Source: Bog-366 sp963722555 (lineage in GTDB: Bacteria; Acidobacteriota; Terriglobia; UBA7540). From it: DNA of 64,000 bases. This document shows, in pieces, positions 42,586 through 53,151 of the stretch. The translations under genes were made by a program, and so were the position numbers. The notes under the pieces were generated by a model. The model searched no databases. It worked only from the letters and a program-made list of their open reading frames with translations, and was not told the origin of the DNA. Within the stretch, counting starts at the first letter, position 1. Every line of letters begins with the position of its first letter. The DNA is taken from positions 930,001-994,000 of the forward strand of contig CAVRNQ010000007.1 in assembly GCA_963722555.1 (NCBI GenBank). Reading direction: 5' to 3'.

Positions 42586-44499
42586 TTACGGTGGGAAGTT
42601 CATGCGGCGCAGGAGGTCTTGGAAGCGCGGGTCGGAGCGCAGCAGATCGAATTCGCGGGCCACCTTCAGGGAAAGAGCAAGGCCGTAATAGCGCGCCCTG
42701 TAGGCCTTTTCCAGCCACGCGATTGCCCGATCGAAGTCGCCTAGAGCTATGGAGATCTCGGCCATTGCCAGGTAAGACGGCACGTACCTTTGCTTCGAGA
42801 GCTCTCTCAAGTTCGAAATAATCTTCAGCGCTTCGGCCCTTTTCCCCACAGCCAAATAAACGCGCGCGAGACCTGGCGATCTGGCTGGGTTGTTTACTCC
42901 AGGACCGCTGAGCTTCGCGTACTCTGCAATAGACTGCTCGTATAACTTCTCCTGTTCATATGCCTGGCCGAGGCAGCGGTGTCCAACCCAAAATCCTGCA
43001 TTCAGCTCAAGGGTCTTTCGACATTGGGCAATGGCCTCGTCGGACCGACCGGCGTTAAGAAGCACCTCCCCCCCAACCGCGCCGATAATTAGCGAGAGGG
43101 GATCCAACTCCTGGGCCCGCTCTATCTCTGCGATGGCCTCATCGTGCCGCCCCATGTGCGATAGATACTCGGCGTACCATTGATGAGCAGTCGCATAGCC
43201 GGGACTGAGCTCAATCGCACGTTTGTATTCCTTCTCCGCGCCCGCCCAGTCCCAGTCATAGTCCACTTTGACAGCGCCCAGTGAGGCGTGGGGTTCGCCT
43301 AGTGTTTCGTCGAGCTCCAAGGCCCTGAGCGCTGTTGCCTTGGCGCGAGGGAATGCTTCCTCGGCAGCCATCAAGTACGCCTCTCCCAGTACAATATAGG
43401 AGTCGGCCAAGCCGGCGTAGGCCAGCGCATAGCCGGGGTCCCTTTCAATCGCCTGTTCGAAATACTCGAGGCTCTTTTTCCGGCTTTCCTCCGTCCGTAA
43501 GTTCCAGTAGTAGCGGCCCTTGAGATAGGCCTCATGGGCTTCAGGGCTGGCCGCGCGCGCGCCGGCGAGTCGAGCCTGCTCCTGAGGCGTCAGCTTGATC
43601 CTGATCTCGTTCGCAATCGCCTGCGCGACCTGGTCTTGCACAACCAGGATGTCGCGCAAATCGCTCTCGTAACTCTCCGCCCACAGGTGGCTGTCGGTCG
43701 GCGCGTAGACCAAGTTGGCCGTGATGCGCACACGGCTGCCGGCGCGCGCCACCGTACCTTCAACGATCCCATCCACGTTCAACTCCCGCGCTATCTCCGG
43801 CAGCGCCTTCTTCGTTCGCTTGTACTGCATCACTGACGTCCGCGAGATCACCCGCAGGGCGCTGATCTTGCCGAGGTTAGTGATCAGCGCTTCCGTCATG
43901 CCGTCGGCGAAGTATTCCTGCTCGGGATCGTGGGAAAGGTTTTCGAGCGGCAGTACGGCGAGGGATGAGATCTTCGGTGGGGACAGGCTTTGGCGTGTCC
44001 CTACGAACGTGATCAACCGGTCGCGCATCCCCGCAACGTTGAGCATCGCCGCTAGTGCTGCCACAAGAACCACCCCGCCCCCCAGCGCGATGCCCAACCG
44101 GCGAAGCAGATGCGGTTGTCCGCCGCCAGTGCCAGCTTGGCGGGATAAACCAGCCGTTAGAGCGCTGTCAACGGGATAAATGAACCGATACCCGCGCCGC
44201 GGCAGCGTCTCAATGAAGCGTGGGGTCTCAGCCGAGTCGCCCAATGCCTCGCGCAGTCTTCGAACGGCATGGTTGAGGCTGTCTTCGAAATCCACAAACG
44301 TATGATCGGGCCATAGCGCGGTGCGAAGCTCCTCTCGAGTCACCAGTTCGCCGGCGTTTTCCAAAAGCAAAAGGAGGAGGCGGAGCGGCTGACTGTGGAG
44401 CTCAAGCGTCGCCTTACCGTGGCGCAACCTCCCGGTACGAGTGTCCAGTTCGTAGTCGCCGAAGCGGATCAGGGAGTGATGAGGTTCGGTTTCTTGCAC
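42586..44499 (-). CDS. Winged-helix (OmpR/CadC-type) TPR regulator
   Basis: A ~637-residue membrane-linked regulator. An N-terminal OmpR-type winged helix (about 10-105: IRFGDYELDTRTGRL, ALWPDHTFVDFEDSLNHAVR) binds DNA. A single membrane segment lies near 130-155 (LGIALGGGVVLVAALAAML). Then comes a TolB-N-like/adenylyl-cyclase-associated part (VLPLENLSHDPEQEYFADGM), and from ~330 on at least six TPRs. Such one-component regulators are abundant in Acidobacteriota; signals and targets are unknown. The frame opens at GTG 44532; GTG 44499 is given as start and either is possible. It is divergent from the repeat protein at 44805. Confidence 0.88.
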   Translation of the reverse strand: MQETEPHHSLIRFGDYELDTRTGRLRHGKATLELHSQPLRLLLLLLENAGELVTREELRTALWPDHTFVDFEDSLNHAVRRLREALGDSAETPRFIETLPRRGYRFIYPVDSALTAGLSRQAGTGGGQPHLLRRLGIALGGGVVLVAALAAMLNVAGMRDRLITFVGTRQSLSPPKISSLAVLPLENLSHDPEQEYFADGMTEALITNLGKISALRVISRTSVMQYKRTKKALPEIARELNVDGIVEGTVARAGSRVRITANLVYAPTDSHLWAESYESDLRDILVVQDQVAQAIANEIRIKLTPQEQARLAGARAASPEAHEAYLKGRYYWNLRTEESRKKSLEYFEQAIERDPGYALAYAGLADSYIVLGEAYLMAAEEAFPRAKATALRALELDETLGEPHASLGAVKVDYDWDWAGAEKEYKRAIELSPGYATAHQWYAEYLSHMGRHDEAIAEIERAQELDPLSLIIGAVGGEVLLNAGRSDEAIAQCRKTLELNAGFWVGHRCLGQAYEQEKLYEQSIAEYAKLSGPGVNNPARSPGLARVYLAVGKRAEALKIISNLRELSKQRYVPSYLAMAEISIALGDFDRAIAWLEKAYRARYYGLALSLKVAREFDLLRSDPRFQDLLRRMNFPP

Positions 44500-44804
44500 A
44501 GTCGTACACCGTCTCCGAAAGCAGTCTAGCACTGACCACGGCCGGCAGGAATGACCCTCTTGTCAAGAGGCTTTGTTGGGCCTGGGACACATTGGCCGCT
44601 CCCCCGTTCCGGTCAGCGCTGTTTCATGGACATTTCATGTCCGTTTCATTGACCCGCTCGGCTTGCTGCGCCACGATCGTGGTAGCGCAGGCTCCGATCT
44701 TAGGTCTGCGGCTCGTAGGCTTGACGAAATCAGCAGGGACGACAGTAGCCGACCCGGCCATTGCGCGTGGCATCGGCGTCGGCACGGCTGGAAGGGGAGA
44801 AAAC

Positions 44805-45578
44805 ATGAGAACGCGAAAAGGCTACAAGTTGGATTTGACGGCAGGTTTTCCAAAGCTAACAAGGCCGGTGGCGCGGGCGGTGCTTTGCTTGGCCCTCTGC
44901 GTGTTAGGGCTGGTTCTTTCTGCGGCTGCTGACGATCACAAGGCCACGGTCATCACCTTCGACGCTCCGGGCGCGGTGGGCACTATGCCCACCGACATCA
45001 ACTTGGTTGGGGCGATCACGGGATTCTACTTTGACAGCAACAGTGTGGTGCACGGCTTCCTGCGCGCTGGTGACGGCAAGTTCACGACGTTCGTCGATCC
45101 AGGCGCGTGTACATCATGCGTTTACCTGGGAACTGGAGCCCTCAGCATGAACCCGGCGGGGGTGGTCACGGGGGCCTACACGGACGCGAACTCTGTGAAT
45201 CACGGCTTCCTGCGCGCTCTTGGCGGCCGACTCATCAATTTCGACGCTCCGGGGGCCGGCACAGAACCCGACCAGGGCACCTGGGGCCTCGGCATCAACC
45301 TCGCGGGGGAGATCGTGGGAGACTACCAGGACGCGGACAATGTGTATCACGGCTTCGTGCGCGCTCCTGGCGGCACCATCACTACGTTCGACGCTCCGGG
45401 CGCGGGCACAGGTGTCGGCCAAGGCACAGGGCTCAACTATCCCGCATGCCTAAACCCGGCGGGGGCGATTACGGGATTGTACCTGGACGCGAACTCGGTG
45501 CTTCACGGCTACGTGCGCACCTGTGTCTCGCCACATTCCAATCTGCATAATAGAAGGCGCAAAGGCGGCGAGATTTAG
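44805..45578 (+). CDS. Exported repeat protein, probably truncated at the 3' end
   Basis: A 257-residue protein with a signal peptide (ARAVLCLALCVLGLVLSAAA). Four ~47-residue repeats of the pattern ITGxYxDANSVxHGFLR...TFDAPGAGT follow, a form common in exported acidobacterial proteins and likely a beta-propeller. The fourth repeat breaks after LHGYVR, and the last ~20 residues (TCVSPHSNLHNRRRKGGEI) are unrelated, so the gene seems to have lost its end, possibly when the neighbouring transposase arrived. The start is ATG 44805 with AAGGGGAGA upstream. Confidence 0.75.
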   Translation: MRTRKGYKLDLTAGFPKLTRPVARAVLCLALCVLGLVLSAAADDHKATVITFDAPGAVGTMPTDINLVGAITGFYFDSNSVVHGFLRAGDGKFTTFVDPGACTSCVYLGTGALSMNPAGVVTGAYTDANSVNHGFLRALGGRLINFDAPGAGTEPDQGTWGLGINLAGEIVGDYQDADNVYHGFVRAPGGTITTFDAPGAGTGVGQGTGLNYPACLNPAGAITGLYLDANSVLHGYVRTCVSPHSNLHNRRRKGGEI

Positions 45579-45707
45579 CGGCTTGAATGAGGGTTGGTTC
45601 TGGCGGTGAAATATTTCCTGCCAGTGTCGTCCTCGCGATTCCCTGGGAACGCGTGACACTTCTCCCCTGAGCAGCGCAAGAGTCCCGAGATCATTTCCTG
45701 ATGCCGT

Positions 45708-46739
45708 TCACGCCGCACGGTCGTATCGGTGGTGCAGGCCGCCGAGTCGCGCCTGAGAAACAACACGACCCCAGGATGCTGAACGAATTCTGCCGCCCGG
45801 CGTCTCCTTGCCCAATCCGAGGTGGGTGCGATCGTCGTGGTAATAGCGAAGGTAATCGCAAAGAAGTCGCTTCAGATGGGCTTCATTCAGAGCGATGACG
45901 TGGTCGAGTAGATCACGCCGACAGCTTCCCACCCAGCGCTCGGCAACGCCGTTTTGCCAAGGGCTGTGGATCGAGGTTTGCACGCACTCCATGTGCATGG
46001 ATCGAATGGCAGCGGGAACTTCCAGCCCGTACTTCTGGTCGTGATCAAAGAGGAGGAATCTGGGAGCGGACTGATAAGGGAAGGCCTCTCGTAACTGCTG
46101 AACGATCCAACTACTCGTGGGATGCCGGGTGATATTGAAGTGGACGATGCGCCGACGGTCGTGGCGGATGACAAAAAAGCAGTAGAGTAGGTTGAAGGTG
46201 AGGGTGGGAACGGTGAAGAAGTCCATGGCCGCGATGGCTTCGCGATGATTATGAAGAAAGGCCCGCCAACGCTGGGCGGGTTCAGGATTTCTGGGTGCGC
46301 GTCGCATCCAGCGGGAGATGGTTCGTTCGGAAACCTCAAAGCCCAGCATGCGGAGTTCGCCATGAATGCGTGGAGCACCCCAGGTTGCGTTCTCCGCCAC
46401 CATCTGGAAAATCAAATCCCGAACTTCTCTCGGAATCTTCTTGCCGCCAGCTCGCCTGCGCACTTTGCAGAGCATGGCCCAATACAGGCGGAATCCAGCG
46501 CGGTGCCAACGGGGCACAGTGTCAGGAGCGACCAGATAGAGGCTCTTTTTCCAGTCGGACCAGAGTTGGCGAAGGGCAACCCAAAACAGCTTGTCGAGCA
46601 GACCCAGTCTTGGTTTAGGATGCCTGCGTTTCAGGACGACGAGTTGCTGGCGAAGAGCGAGGTTCTCCAACATTAGGTTTTGGCGCGTACGAAAAAAGCG
46701 AAGGGCGGCTCCAAACCAGATCCGGAAAAGGTCGAGCAT
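45708..46739 (-). CDS. Transposase with integrase core (rve) domain
   Basis: A 343-residue DDE recombinase. An N-terminal coiled coil and HTH (LMLENLALRQQLVVLKRR; WGAPRIHGELRMLGFEVSERT) precede the rve core: AMDFFTVPT (D), LLFDHDQKYG (D), SPWQNGVAERWVG (E). It resembles the IS3/IS481-like stand-alone integrases common in acidobacterial genomes. I could not find inverted repeats around it. It appears full length, ending LGGLHHRYDRAA. Confidence 0.85.
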   Translation of the reverse strand: MLDLFRIWFGAALRFFRTRQNLMLENLALRQQLVVLKRRHPKPRLGLLDKLFWVALRQLWSDWKKSLYLVAPDTVPRWHRAGFRLYWAMLCKVRRRAGGKKIPREVRDLIFQMVAENATWGAPRIHGELRMLGFEVSERTISRWMRRAPRNPEPAQRWRAFLHNHREAIAAMDFFTVPTLTFNLLYCFFVIRHDRRRIVHFNITRHPTSSWIVQQLREAFPYQSAPRFLLFDHDQKYGLEVPAAIRSMHMECVQTSIHSPWQNGVAERWVGSCRRDLLDHVIALNEAHLKRLLCDYLRYYHDDRTHLGLGKETPGGRIRSASWGRVVSQARLGGLHHRYDRAA

Positions 46740-47361
46740 AGTGGCAAAGTTATAGCAGATCGTATTCTCATCCGGGCTTTCATGTCATTGATTTCACAAT
46801 CGGATGGAATAGTGGCGAGGGACAATGTCTATGGATTCGAATGTAGGGGTCTTTGGAAGAACCGCCGACTTTACAGACAGGGGCCCGCGTCACACTTGCT
46901 CTGCACGAAACCTCGCTCCGATCTTCGTTAACACCGACAGAAATTCCTTTGCAGCATTCTTCGGATACGCAACACCCCTGGCGAGAGGGCCCCGACTGGG
47001 GACGGGGCCCCGTATTCAGGCTCAACTCGGCAGGATCGTGAGGCCAAGGAAGCCTGCATCAGGACGAAAGTTTAGGGGCGCACCCATAGGAAGCACTATG
47101 AACTGTGCGCCCTTAGAACACGCACAGGCTTCGCAAGGCTTGCAGTTTGGAGACACGGCAAGAGTGTAATGTCGAATTTGGGTAGTCTGCGAGGGCCAGC
47201 GTTTACTATCTCCCTAATCACAAGGGAAGATCTATTACAACCTTCAGCGAGCGGCATGGCCACCCCAAATACCTGCGTCGAGACAAAAGGCGGTAGGCAG
47301 TTCGTCCTGATAGCGGCGGGCAGCGGCAACAAATACGAAATAAGTTTACGTCGGATTCGCC
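46740..47361. other. Intergenic region, hairpin only
   Basis: 622 bp between the transposase and the glycosidase. A GGGCCCC-gactgggga-cGGGGCCC type hairpin lies near 46987-47011. Several short open frames exist, but none has a ribosome-binding site plus protein-like composition. Nothing else supportable. Confidence 0.35.
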
Positions 47362-49407
47362 TTACTCGGCCTTTGCCTCCAGCAGAAGGTGTTTCTCAAA
47401 TTGGGCAGGCCATGTCGCCACGGGACCGCGAACCGTTCCCAACGCCTCTCCGGTCTCGTAGTTCGTCAGGCGATAAGCGCGCTTCTCCAAACCTCGCAAT
47501 TCCAGCGTGCCGCTCCACTGGGAAGCGTAAAAGGCGTAGTACATGTTCCCGTTCTTGCGGATGGCGTGGGCTTCCGGTCGATCAAAGCCGATGTCATACA
47601 GCGTTCCCAGGTATTCGCCCTTGGGAAGCATTTCGGCCTTATAGATTTTGATCCATTTGTCCCAGATCTTTTCCTTCTCAGGGGTCAAATCTCGCCTGGG
47701 CCGCCGCGCCGAACCCACCGGCCAAGTGAAATTGGTCCCCACCACGCCGCCCACTCCAATCGTCGAGGCGAAGTCGTCACCGCCATCGCTCATGTCCACG
47801 TGGTCTCCGAAGTAGGCGATGGAATCGCCCATCAAGGCCTTGAGGGTTTTTCCCTTCAGACGGACCTGCCAGGAACTCTTGGGGTCGGAGGCCACTGACA
47901 TGTTCATGAAGGGCATAGTGAAGAACGAGTACGCGGTCCCGCACGGGCAGAACTCAACTAGCGCGTTGGGCTTGATGCTGAGTGCCGTATCGTAAATCGC
48001 CTTGAAGAATCGGGGCAGCGCCTCCACCGCCTCCTCGGGCGTCGCGTGATGGTGGGTGGGGTTGTAACAGGGAGGCACACCATTCATGAATTGTCCATCG
48101 AGCTTCAAGCCGTCAAACCCCCAATCCCGCATGGCCTTGGTGACGATGGCCTTGTGGTACTCCACCACCCCGGGAACGGCGGGACAGAGATACCACGCGT
48201 TCCAATAGGAAATCTTCTGCTTCGATCCGTCCGCATTGAGCAGCAGATAGTCCGGGTGCTCCTTGATCAGTTGCGTGTCCGGATCGACCGACAAAGGCGC
48301 CCACCAGAGCTGAGCTTTGAAACCTTCGTCGTGAATCCGGTCCACCATCGCTTTGATGTCACGGTCGCCACCGGGAAATTTCTCCGGGTTCAGGAACCAA
48401 TCCCCCTCGGCGGTCTGCCATCCGTCATCCAGGGTGACCCACCGCAAACCCAGCTTTTTCACCATTGGTAAGGCGTTGTAAACCTGCGCTGCTGTGAAGT
48501 CCCTGCCGAAACCCCAGGCGCACCAGATGGGACCGAAGGCGTCATCCGGCGCCGGCTTGAACACCACGTCTTGTTTGACCATCGCCCGCCGATACTCCGC
48601 CAGGCTTCGGAAGTAGTCACCCTGATGAACGGCGACGAAAGTCCGAAACGTCCTGATCGTTTCTCCCGGTTTCAGTTCTCTATTCAATTTGAAATGCACG
48701 GCCACCGTGGCGTGCTCCTGGTCCGGCATGGCGACGGGAAGGGAGACCAGTTTGGGGCTCAGCTCCAGGTGACCCACGGCGATACCCACGTCTCTCCGCC
48801 ACACATCCACGACCGGCGTTCCCCCTCCGTAATCGGTGTCGTTCATACCTAGATAGTTTTCCTGATCGAAACCCGTCTTCAACGGCAGCACCCAGTCCGG
48901 CCGCCTCTCGTACGAACCACTCTGGTACGACCAGAACGCCGGCTCGCTGCTGCCCTGACTGGCTGAGATGGAGTAGCTCTGATTCGTCCAGCCATCTACG
49001 GAAAGACTGGCGTGTCCGGTGTTTGTGTACTGCACTTCGAAAACGGCCATCTGCGGAAAGTCGTCATAGGTCGTCACGGCAACGATCTTCTTCAGGAACG
49101 GTGCGGCCCCGACCAGTGTGGCACGCTGCCCGGCACCCGTCGCATCCCGGACGGTTTCGCGTTTCACGTCGTGCAAAGCGAAATCACGGATTTCCTTTCC
49201 CGCGACCGTGAGGGACTCCGAAGGAGCGAAGTCGCCGATCGCGATTTCGCTGCCCTCGAACTTGGCCACCACGCGACTGTGCAGCATTTCGTTGAACTCG
49301 ATCCGGATATTCCTGCCATCCGCTTGCGCCCTCTGCGACGCGGAGGGGCTGGTCCAACTCGCCAGCCACACCGCAAGCCCGACGACAAGCAGTTTCCATG
49401 ATTTCAT
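47362..49407 (-). CDS. Secreted GH36-type alpha-galactosidase
   Basis: A 681-residue exported glycosidase. Signal peptide MKSWKLLVVGLAVWLASW to about residue 25. An N-terminal beta-sandwich (to ~280) is followed by a TIM barrel with IWCAWGFGRDF, RWVTLDDGWQTAEGDW, GFKAQLWWAPL, GFDGLKLDGQ (nucleophile Asp), SVASDPKSSW (acid/base Asp) and GDHVDM, then a C-terminal beta domain. This is the melibiase (GH36/GH27 clan) pattern; the substrate is probably alpha-galactosides, inferred. Frames extend a little upstream (to 49440), but ATG 49407 opens the signal peptide. Confidence 0.85.
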   Translation of the reverse strand: MKSWKLLVVGLAVWLASWTSPSASQRAQADGRNIRIEFNEMLHSRVVAKFEGSEIAIGDFAPSESLTVAGKEIRDFALHDVKRETVRDATGAGQRATLVGAAPFLKKIVAVTTYDDFPQMAVFEVQYTNTGHASLSVDGWTNQSYSISASQGSSEPAFWSYQSGSYERRPDWVLPLKTGFDQENYLGMNDTDYGGGTPVVDVWRRDVGIAVGHLELSPKLVSLPVAMPDQEHATVAVHFKLNRELKPGETIRTFRTFVAVHQGDYFRSLAEYRRAMVKQDVVFKPAPDDAFGPIWCAWGFGRDFTAAQVYNALPMVKKLGLRWVTLDDGWQTAEGDWFLNPEKFPGGDRDIKAMVDRIHDEGFKAQLWWAPLSVDPDTQLIKEHPDYLLLNADGSKQKISYWNAWYLCPAVPGVVEYHKAIVTKAMRDWGFDGLKLDGQFMNGVPPCYNPTHHHATPEEAVEALPRFFKAIYDTALSIKPNALVEFCPCGTAYSFFTMPFMNMSVASDPKSSWQVRLKGKTLKALMGDSIAYFGDHVDMSDGGDDFASTIGVGGVVGTNFTWPVGSARRPRRDLTPEKEKIWDKWIKIYKAEMLPKGEYLGTLYDIGFDRPEAHAIRKNGNMYYAFYASQWSGTLELRGLEKRAYRLTNYETGEALGTVRGPVATWPAQFEKHLLLEAKAE

Positions 49408-49868
49408 TAGCACGATGACCCTCTCTCCCATAGGCGACAACGATTTGCGGATTCCGGATGCGGCCTACTGCCGGCAGGGTCTGGTCTCAGCGTGGCGAAC
49501 TGGTCTGGTGTGAACCCCCTACTGAGACAGCGCGCCAAGCCACTCCTTGTCATTAAATAGTAGATTCTTGTTCTATTCCCGGCAAGCGATCCGCCCTCGC
49601 GTGCACTCTCAGGCCCAGTGGGGGGACGAAACGGTCATTGTCACAGAAGGCCGTTACTCGTCAAAGTGCCCGGCGTGGCGGGACTCATGACGATTACTAA
49701 ACACGCCTTGGCGACAAGGCAGGATCTATTTCCTCGAACCTCGTTGATCGGGACGGATTCAGTTAACCCGATCCGGCGGCCAACTAGCTTGGCCAGTAGT
49801 GTCGTTGGCCCTTTCACAACGGTTGACCGCAGACACACGGCCCGGATGATACGCCCACTATTAGGTGC
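49408..49868. other. Intergenic region, no gene seen
   Basis: 461 bp between the glycosidase and the XRE gene. No ORF, RNA or repeat that I can support. Confidence 0.35.
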
Positions 49869-50093
49869 ATGTCCACTGGCAACCACGCCCTCTTGGTCAA
49901 GTTTGGGAAGCGCATCCAAGCCTTGCGAAAGAGAAAGGGGTGGACGCAAACCGACATGGCGGCTTATTTGGACATGAACCGAGGACACATCTCGGACATC
50001 GAAAGGGGCAAGCGAGAAGTCGGCATCATCACGTTGCAAATCATCGCGAGCGGTTTGGATACCACGATGGCAAACTTGATGAAGGGCGTGTAG
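49869..50093 (+). CDS. Small XRE-family transcriptional regulator
   Basis: A 74-residue protein that is almost only a Cro/CI helix-turn-helix: FGKRIQALRKRKGWTQTDMA, then MNRGHISDIERGKREVGI. This size is typical of stand-alone regulators in restriction-modification, phage or toxin loci, but none of these is directly adjacent. ATG 49869 is the only sensible start. Its target is unknown. Confidence 0.85.
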   Translation: MSTGNHALLVKFGKRIQALRKRKGWTQTDMAAYLDMNRGHISDIERGKREVGIITLQIIASGLDTTMANLMKGV

Positions 50094-50310
50094 CTCGTGG
50101 TCGCCTCCGGGATCTTACTCGCCTCTATGGGAAACCTCTGAACCTCTTCAGTAGCTGAGCCGCAGTTCCAAAACCGCAGGTCCATCTTGCCCACCCATGA
50201 TCGTGGTGATGCCGCAACCGGTTGATGCCTTTACCGAGTGCTCCAGGGCTAGGGTCGCTATAATATCAACTGTCCAAGTATCTATGCTTCGCCCTTGACG
50301 GAGTCTCCCC

Positions 50311-50817
50311 ATGAACAGAAAGCGCTTTCTGAGCTTCGTTGCCAAAATTATAGCTGCACAGGTGACCACTTATTTCCTGGCAGGGGCGGTGTTTTACCCG
50401 CTGCTCACCAAGCCATACTACGTGGGACCAAATCCCATTTTTGCGGTCTTCATGCGCACGGAAGCAGATCAGGGAATGTGGGCCCACGTAGTGAATTGGT
50501 TTCTGCCGGCAGAAATCTTGCGGGGTATCCTCATCGCCGCAGTTCTCTATCCGCTGTACGACATCCTGAAGGCGTGGCCGTTCCTGAAACGGTTCCTCTA
50601 TGTTGCCAGTCTCTACTTGGTCTTGGGTTTCTGGGGGGCCACAGTTGCCGCTCCCGGAACACTGGAAGGCATGGTTTACATGCGGCCCTTTATCACGCCA
50701 GAAGTGCATCTCCGTGTACAACCGGAAATCATCTTGCAGGGGCTAGGCTTGGCGTTATTCATCGCGGGAGCCATGATGGAGCGACCTAGAAGAGTGTCGA
50801 TGCAAGGGGTTTCGTAA
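50311..50817 (+). CDS. Membrane protein of unknown function
   Basis: A 168-residue protein with four predicted membrane segments: FVAKIIAAQVTTYFLAGAVF, LPAEILRGILIAAVLYPLYD, FLYVASLYLVLGFWGATVAA and EIILQGLGLALFIAGAMM. GGAG lies 7 bases before ATG 50311. No family recognised, and neighbours give no hint. Confidence 0.7.
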   Translation: MNRKRFLSFVAKIIAAQVTTYFLAGAVFYPLLTKPYYVGPNPIFAVFMRTEADQGMWAHVVNWFLPAEILRGILIAAVLYPLYDILKAWPFLKRFLYVASLYLVLGFWGATVAAPGTLEGMVYMRPFITPEVHLRVQPEIILQGLGLALFIAGAMMERPRRVSMQGVS

Positions 50818-50904
50818 TTCGATGCCCTTGGCCCGCCGCATGAGACGAACTGCTGGGGTATCAATCTCATGCGCGGCTGCCATCGCCAGAAGCAATGCGA
50901 GATC

Positions 50905-51120
50905 TTACGACTTGATAAGATCCCTCTCGTAGCGAATGCGCATCCACTCCAGGTCGACCCTGAAATCGGCTTTTTCTGCACTTTGGAGGGCTTCAGCTTT
51001 GTCGGCGGCTGTGCCTTGCCAGACCAACCATTCGTGGGCTCCCGGCCGGTCTTGAGCAGCGGAGCCTGTAACGGCTTCGATAGCGCCGTTGATCAACGCA
51101 ACTACTTTCCAGTTGGCCAT
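50905..51120 (-). CDS. Small hypothetical protein
   Basis: A 71-residue frame (MANWKVVALINGAIEAVTGS...) with balanced, protein-like composition and a helical C-terminus (RVDLEWMRIRYERDLIKS). An AAGGA lies about 14 bases before the ATG, farther than usual. It precedes the M48 peptidase region in a different direction of flow and may be a real small gene. Confidence 0.45.
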   Translation of the reverse strand: MANWKVVALINGAIEAVTGSAAQDRPGAHEWLVWQGTAADKAEALQSAEKADFRVDLEWMRIRYERDLIKS

Positions 51121-51202
51121 GTGGTTGTCAGTGTTCCTTACGGGCCAAGCACAGATCGTGATTTAAGAGATGTGATCCTTACCTTCTCCCCGTCTTCTTG
51201 TG

Positions 51203-53151
51203 TCATTGAGTACCTGCTGGTGCCATTCCGAGTCGGGCGCATAGTAATTGCACCATCTCTTGGGTAAGGCCGACCTTGTCCACAAAGAGGTCCCACACGA
51301 ACCCGTCCTCCTCAGGCAGGAAGGAATCGTGAATCCTTCGGGCCAACGCGAAACGATCGCAGGGGGCCGGATGGGTGTCATCCTCTGATGTAGGGCAGTT
51401 GAGGTTCTTTTCGGCGTCTCTTGCGATGAACCGCTGCTGTGACGGCGAAGAGCTGCTCGGCTCAAAGAGCGTCCGCAAATGGGCCGGAGTTTGAAACTCG
51501 CGGCTGGAATTAATCTGAGAGGCGGTGTGGCTGAATTCGGTATCTCGAAAGACAACATGGCGTAACCCTGCCTCAAAGGCGGCCGCCCCGTATAGTTTGA
51601 CCGCTACAATATCCGCCATCACTTCTTGCAGCCGGGAAGCCCCGTAGCTGATGCGGCGGAAAAGGAAATGGTAGAGCCTTAAGAACTGAAACGCGATGTT
51701 GTACCAAACCGCCAGACCCTGCTTAAGGATTGCGATTGCAAAGTTCGTCATATCGGTATTGACGCGCATCGCAGCATCGCCGCCCGCCGTATCCCGGTGG
51801 GAAAAATGGCCGTACTCATGGGCAATGACCGCTCGAAACGCATTTTGCCGGAACCCATATAGCACACCGACACCGAGAATCAAGATCCGATTCGCCTGAT
51901 TCGAGCCCGCTGGCGACCCGATCCTTTTTCATACACAGCCAAATCGGTGCCTGGAGTAATACGAATTTCATCAATTGAACGCGTCCCGACCTTTTGCGCC
52001 ACCTGCCCAACCAGTTGCCAGAGGCCGGGGGCCTCTTCTTGCTTCATTGCCCGGCCCGGATCCTTGAGCGTGGGCCGGATGAAGAGCGTTCGGATCATCT
52101 GGTAAATCGTAGCAACAGTAATCACCCCTAACATTACAAGCAACTTGATGGGCAATCGGCCGAGCAGGAAGCAGGCATAAAAAACAGAGCACGCCAGTCC
52201 CACCAGGAGGAAAATCAAAACGGGCAGAGAGATATAGTAATAGACTCCGGCAAAATTGATGAGTATGCGGTAGACCTTTTTGAAATGAGCACCCAGTTGT
52301 TTGTTTAATTCATTGGGGTCGCCCTCTTTTAGAGCATGCAACGTCATTTTCGACATGGCTTTGCCCAGGAGGAATATCAAAACAAGTCCCAGCCCCCATG
52401 CGGCCAGAAAATAGAGCGCATAGAAAGTAAAGCGCCACATTTGGACGTGACTGTGCACACCACTTTCCAGAAAGCTCCGGACCACCTTGGGATCCAATCC
52501 TAATTCTCCAGCCCGTTTGATTTCGTTTTCAGATTCAATCCATTCTTCATCCATGGCAGCCCGGATGGCATTGAAATAATGGGTGGGCATTTCCTTGGGA
52601 TAGAGGTCCATACACTGGCGCGTAGCCTCGCGAAAGACCTCTTCATTTTTCAAATCCAAAGACAATTGGGCTCGCATGAACAACGCTTCTTGATCATTAT
52701 CTATCTGCCACGCTTCATTCAGCAGAAGCAAAGCCCTCTCCTCCTCGGCACGACTGGCTTTCCCTCCATCGGGATATGCCAGTTGCGAGGCCAGGCTAAT
52801 GAGGTTTTCGCTGGAGCGTTGTAACGACAAGGCGCGTTCCAGAAGCTGCATCCCCTTCTCACGCTGTCCAAGCTTGATCAGGGAAAAGCCCAGACGCCGC
52901 ATTGCTGGATCAAAGTCGGGGGCCTTGGTTAGCACTTTCTCGAAAAGCCGGGCCGATTGATCTACTGATCCCTCATCCATCGCTTTTGTGGCCTGCTTGA
53001 AGACTTCAACACTCTGAGGAGAGATGCGCGCCAATTGGCCCTCAATGGCCTCCTCTTTGCGAGCGTCCCGAACCGTTCCCGAAGAGAGCGTAGGATTAAG
53101 AGTCAGAAAGATCACAGCAACCACAACCCGAGTGGAGAAGTCTCTTTTCAT
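51203..53151 (-). pseudogene. TPR-M48 membrane metallopeptidase, frameshifted
   Basis: Two frames join into one 649-residue protein if one base is restored near 51917-51919 (a C run on the plus strand): VYEKGSG continues as SPAGSNQANRILILGVGVLYG instead of stopping. Order of parts: signal segment (1-30), TPR-like helices (about 40-230), membrane segments (FYALYFLAAWGLGLVLIFLL; SLPVLIFLLVGLACSVFYAC; LVMLGVITVATIYQMI), then the M48 catalytic domain. That domain has HEYGH (zinc and catalytic Glu) and SRLQEVMAD with the third ligand. As written, translation would stop before the zinc site. The start is ATG 53151 with GGAGG 10 bases upstream. Confidence 0.82.

Noticed and set aside
46825..47169. 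114-codon frame in the transposase-glycosidase gap
   Set aside because: No ribosome-binding site, passes through a GC hairpin, and no protein-like pattern.
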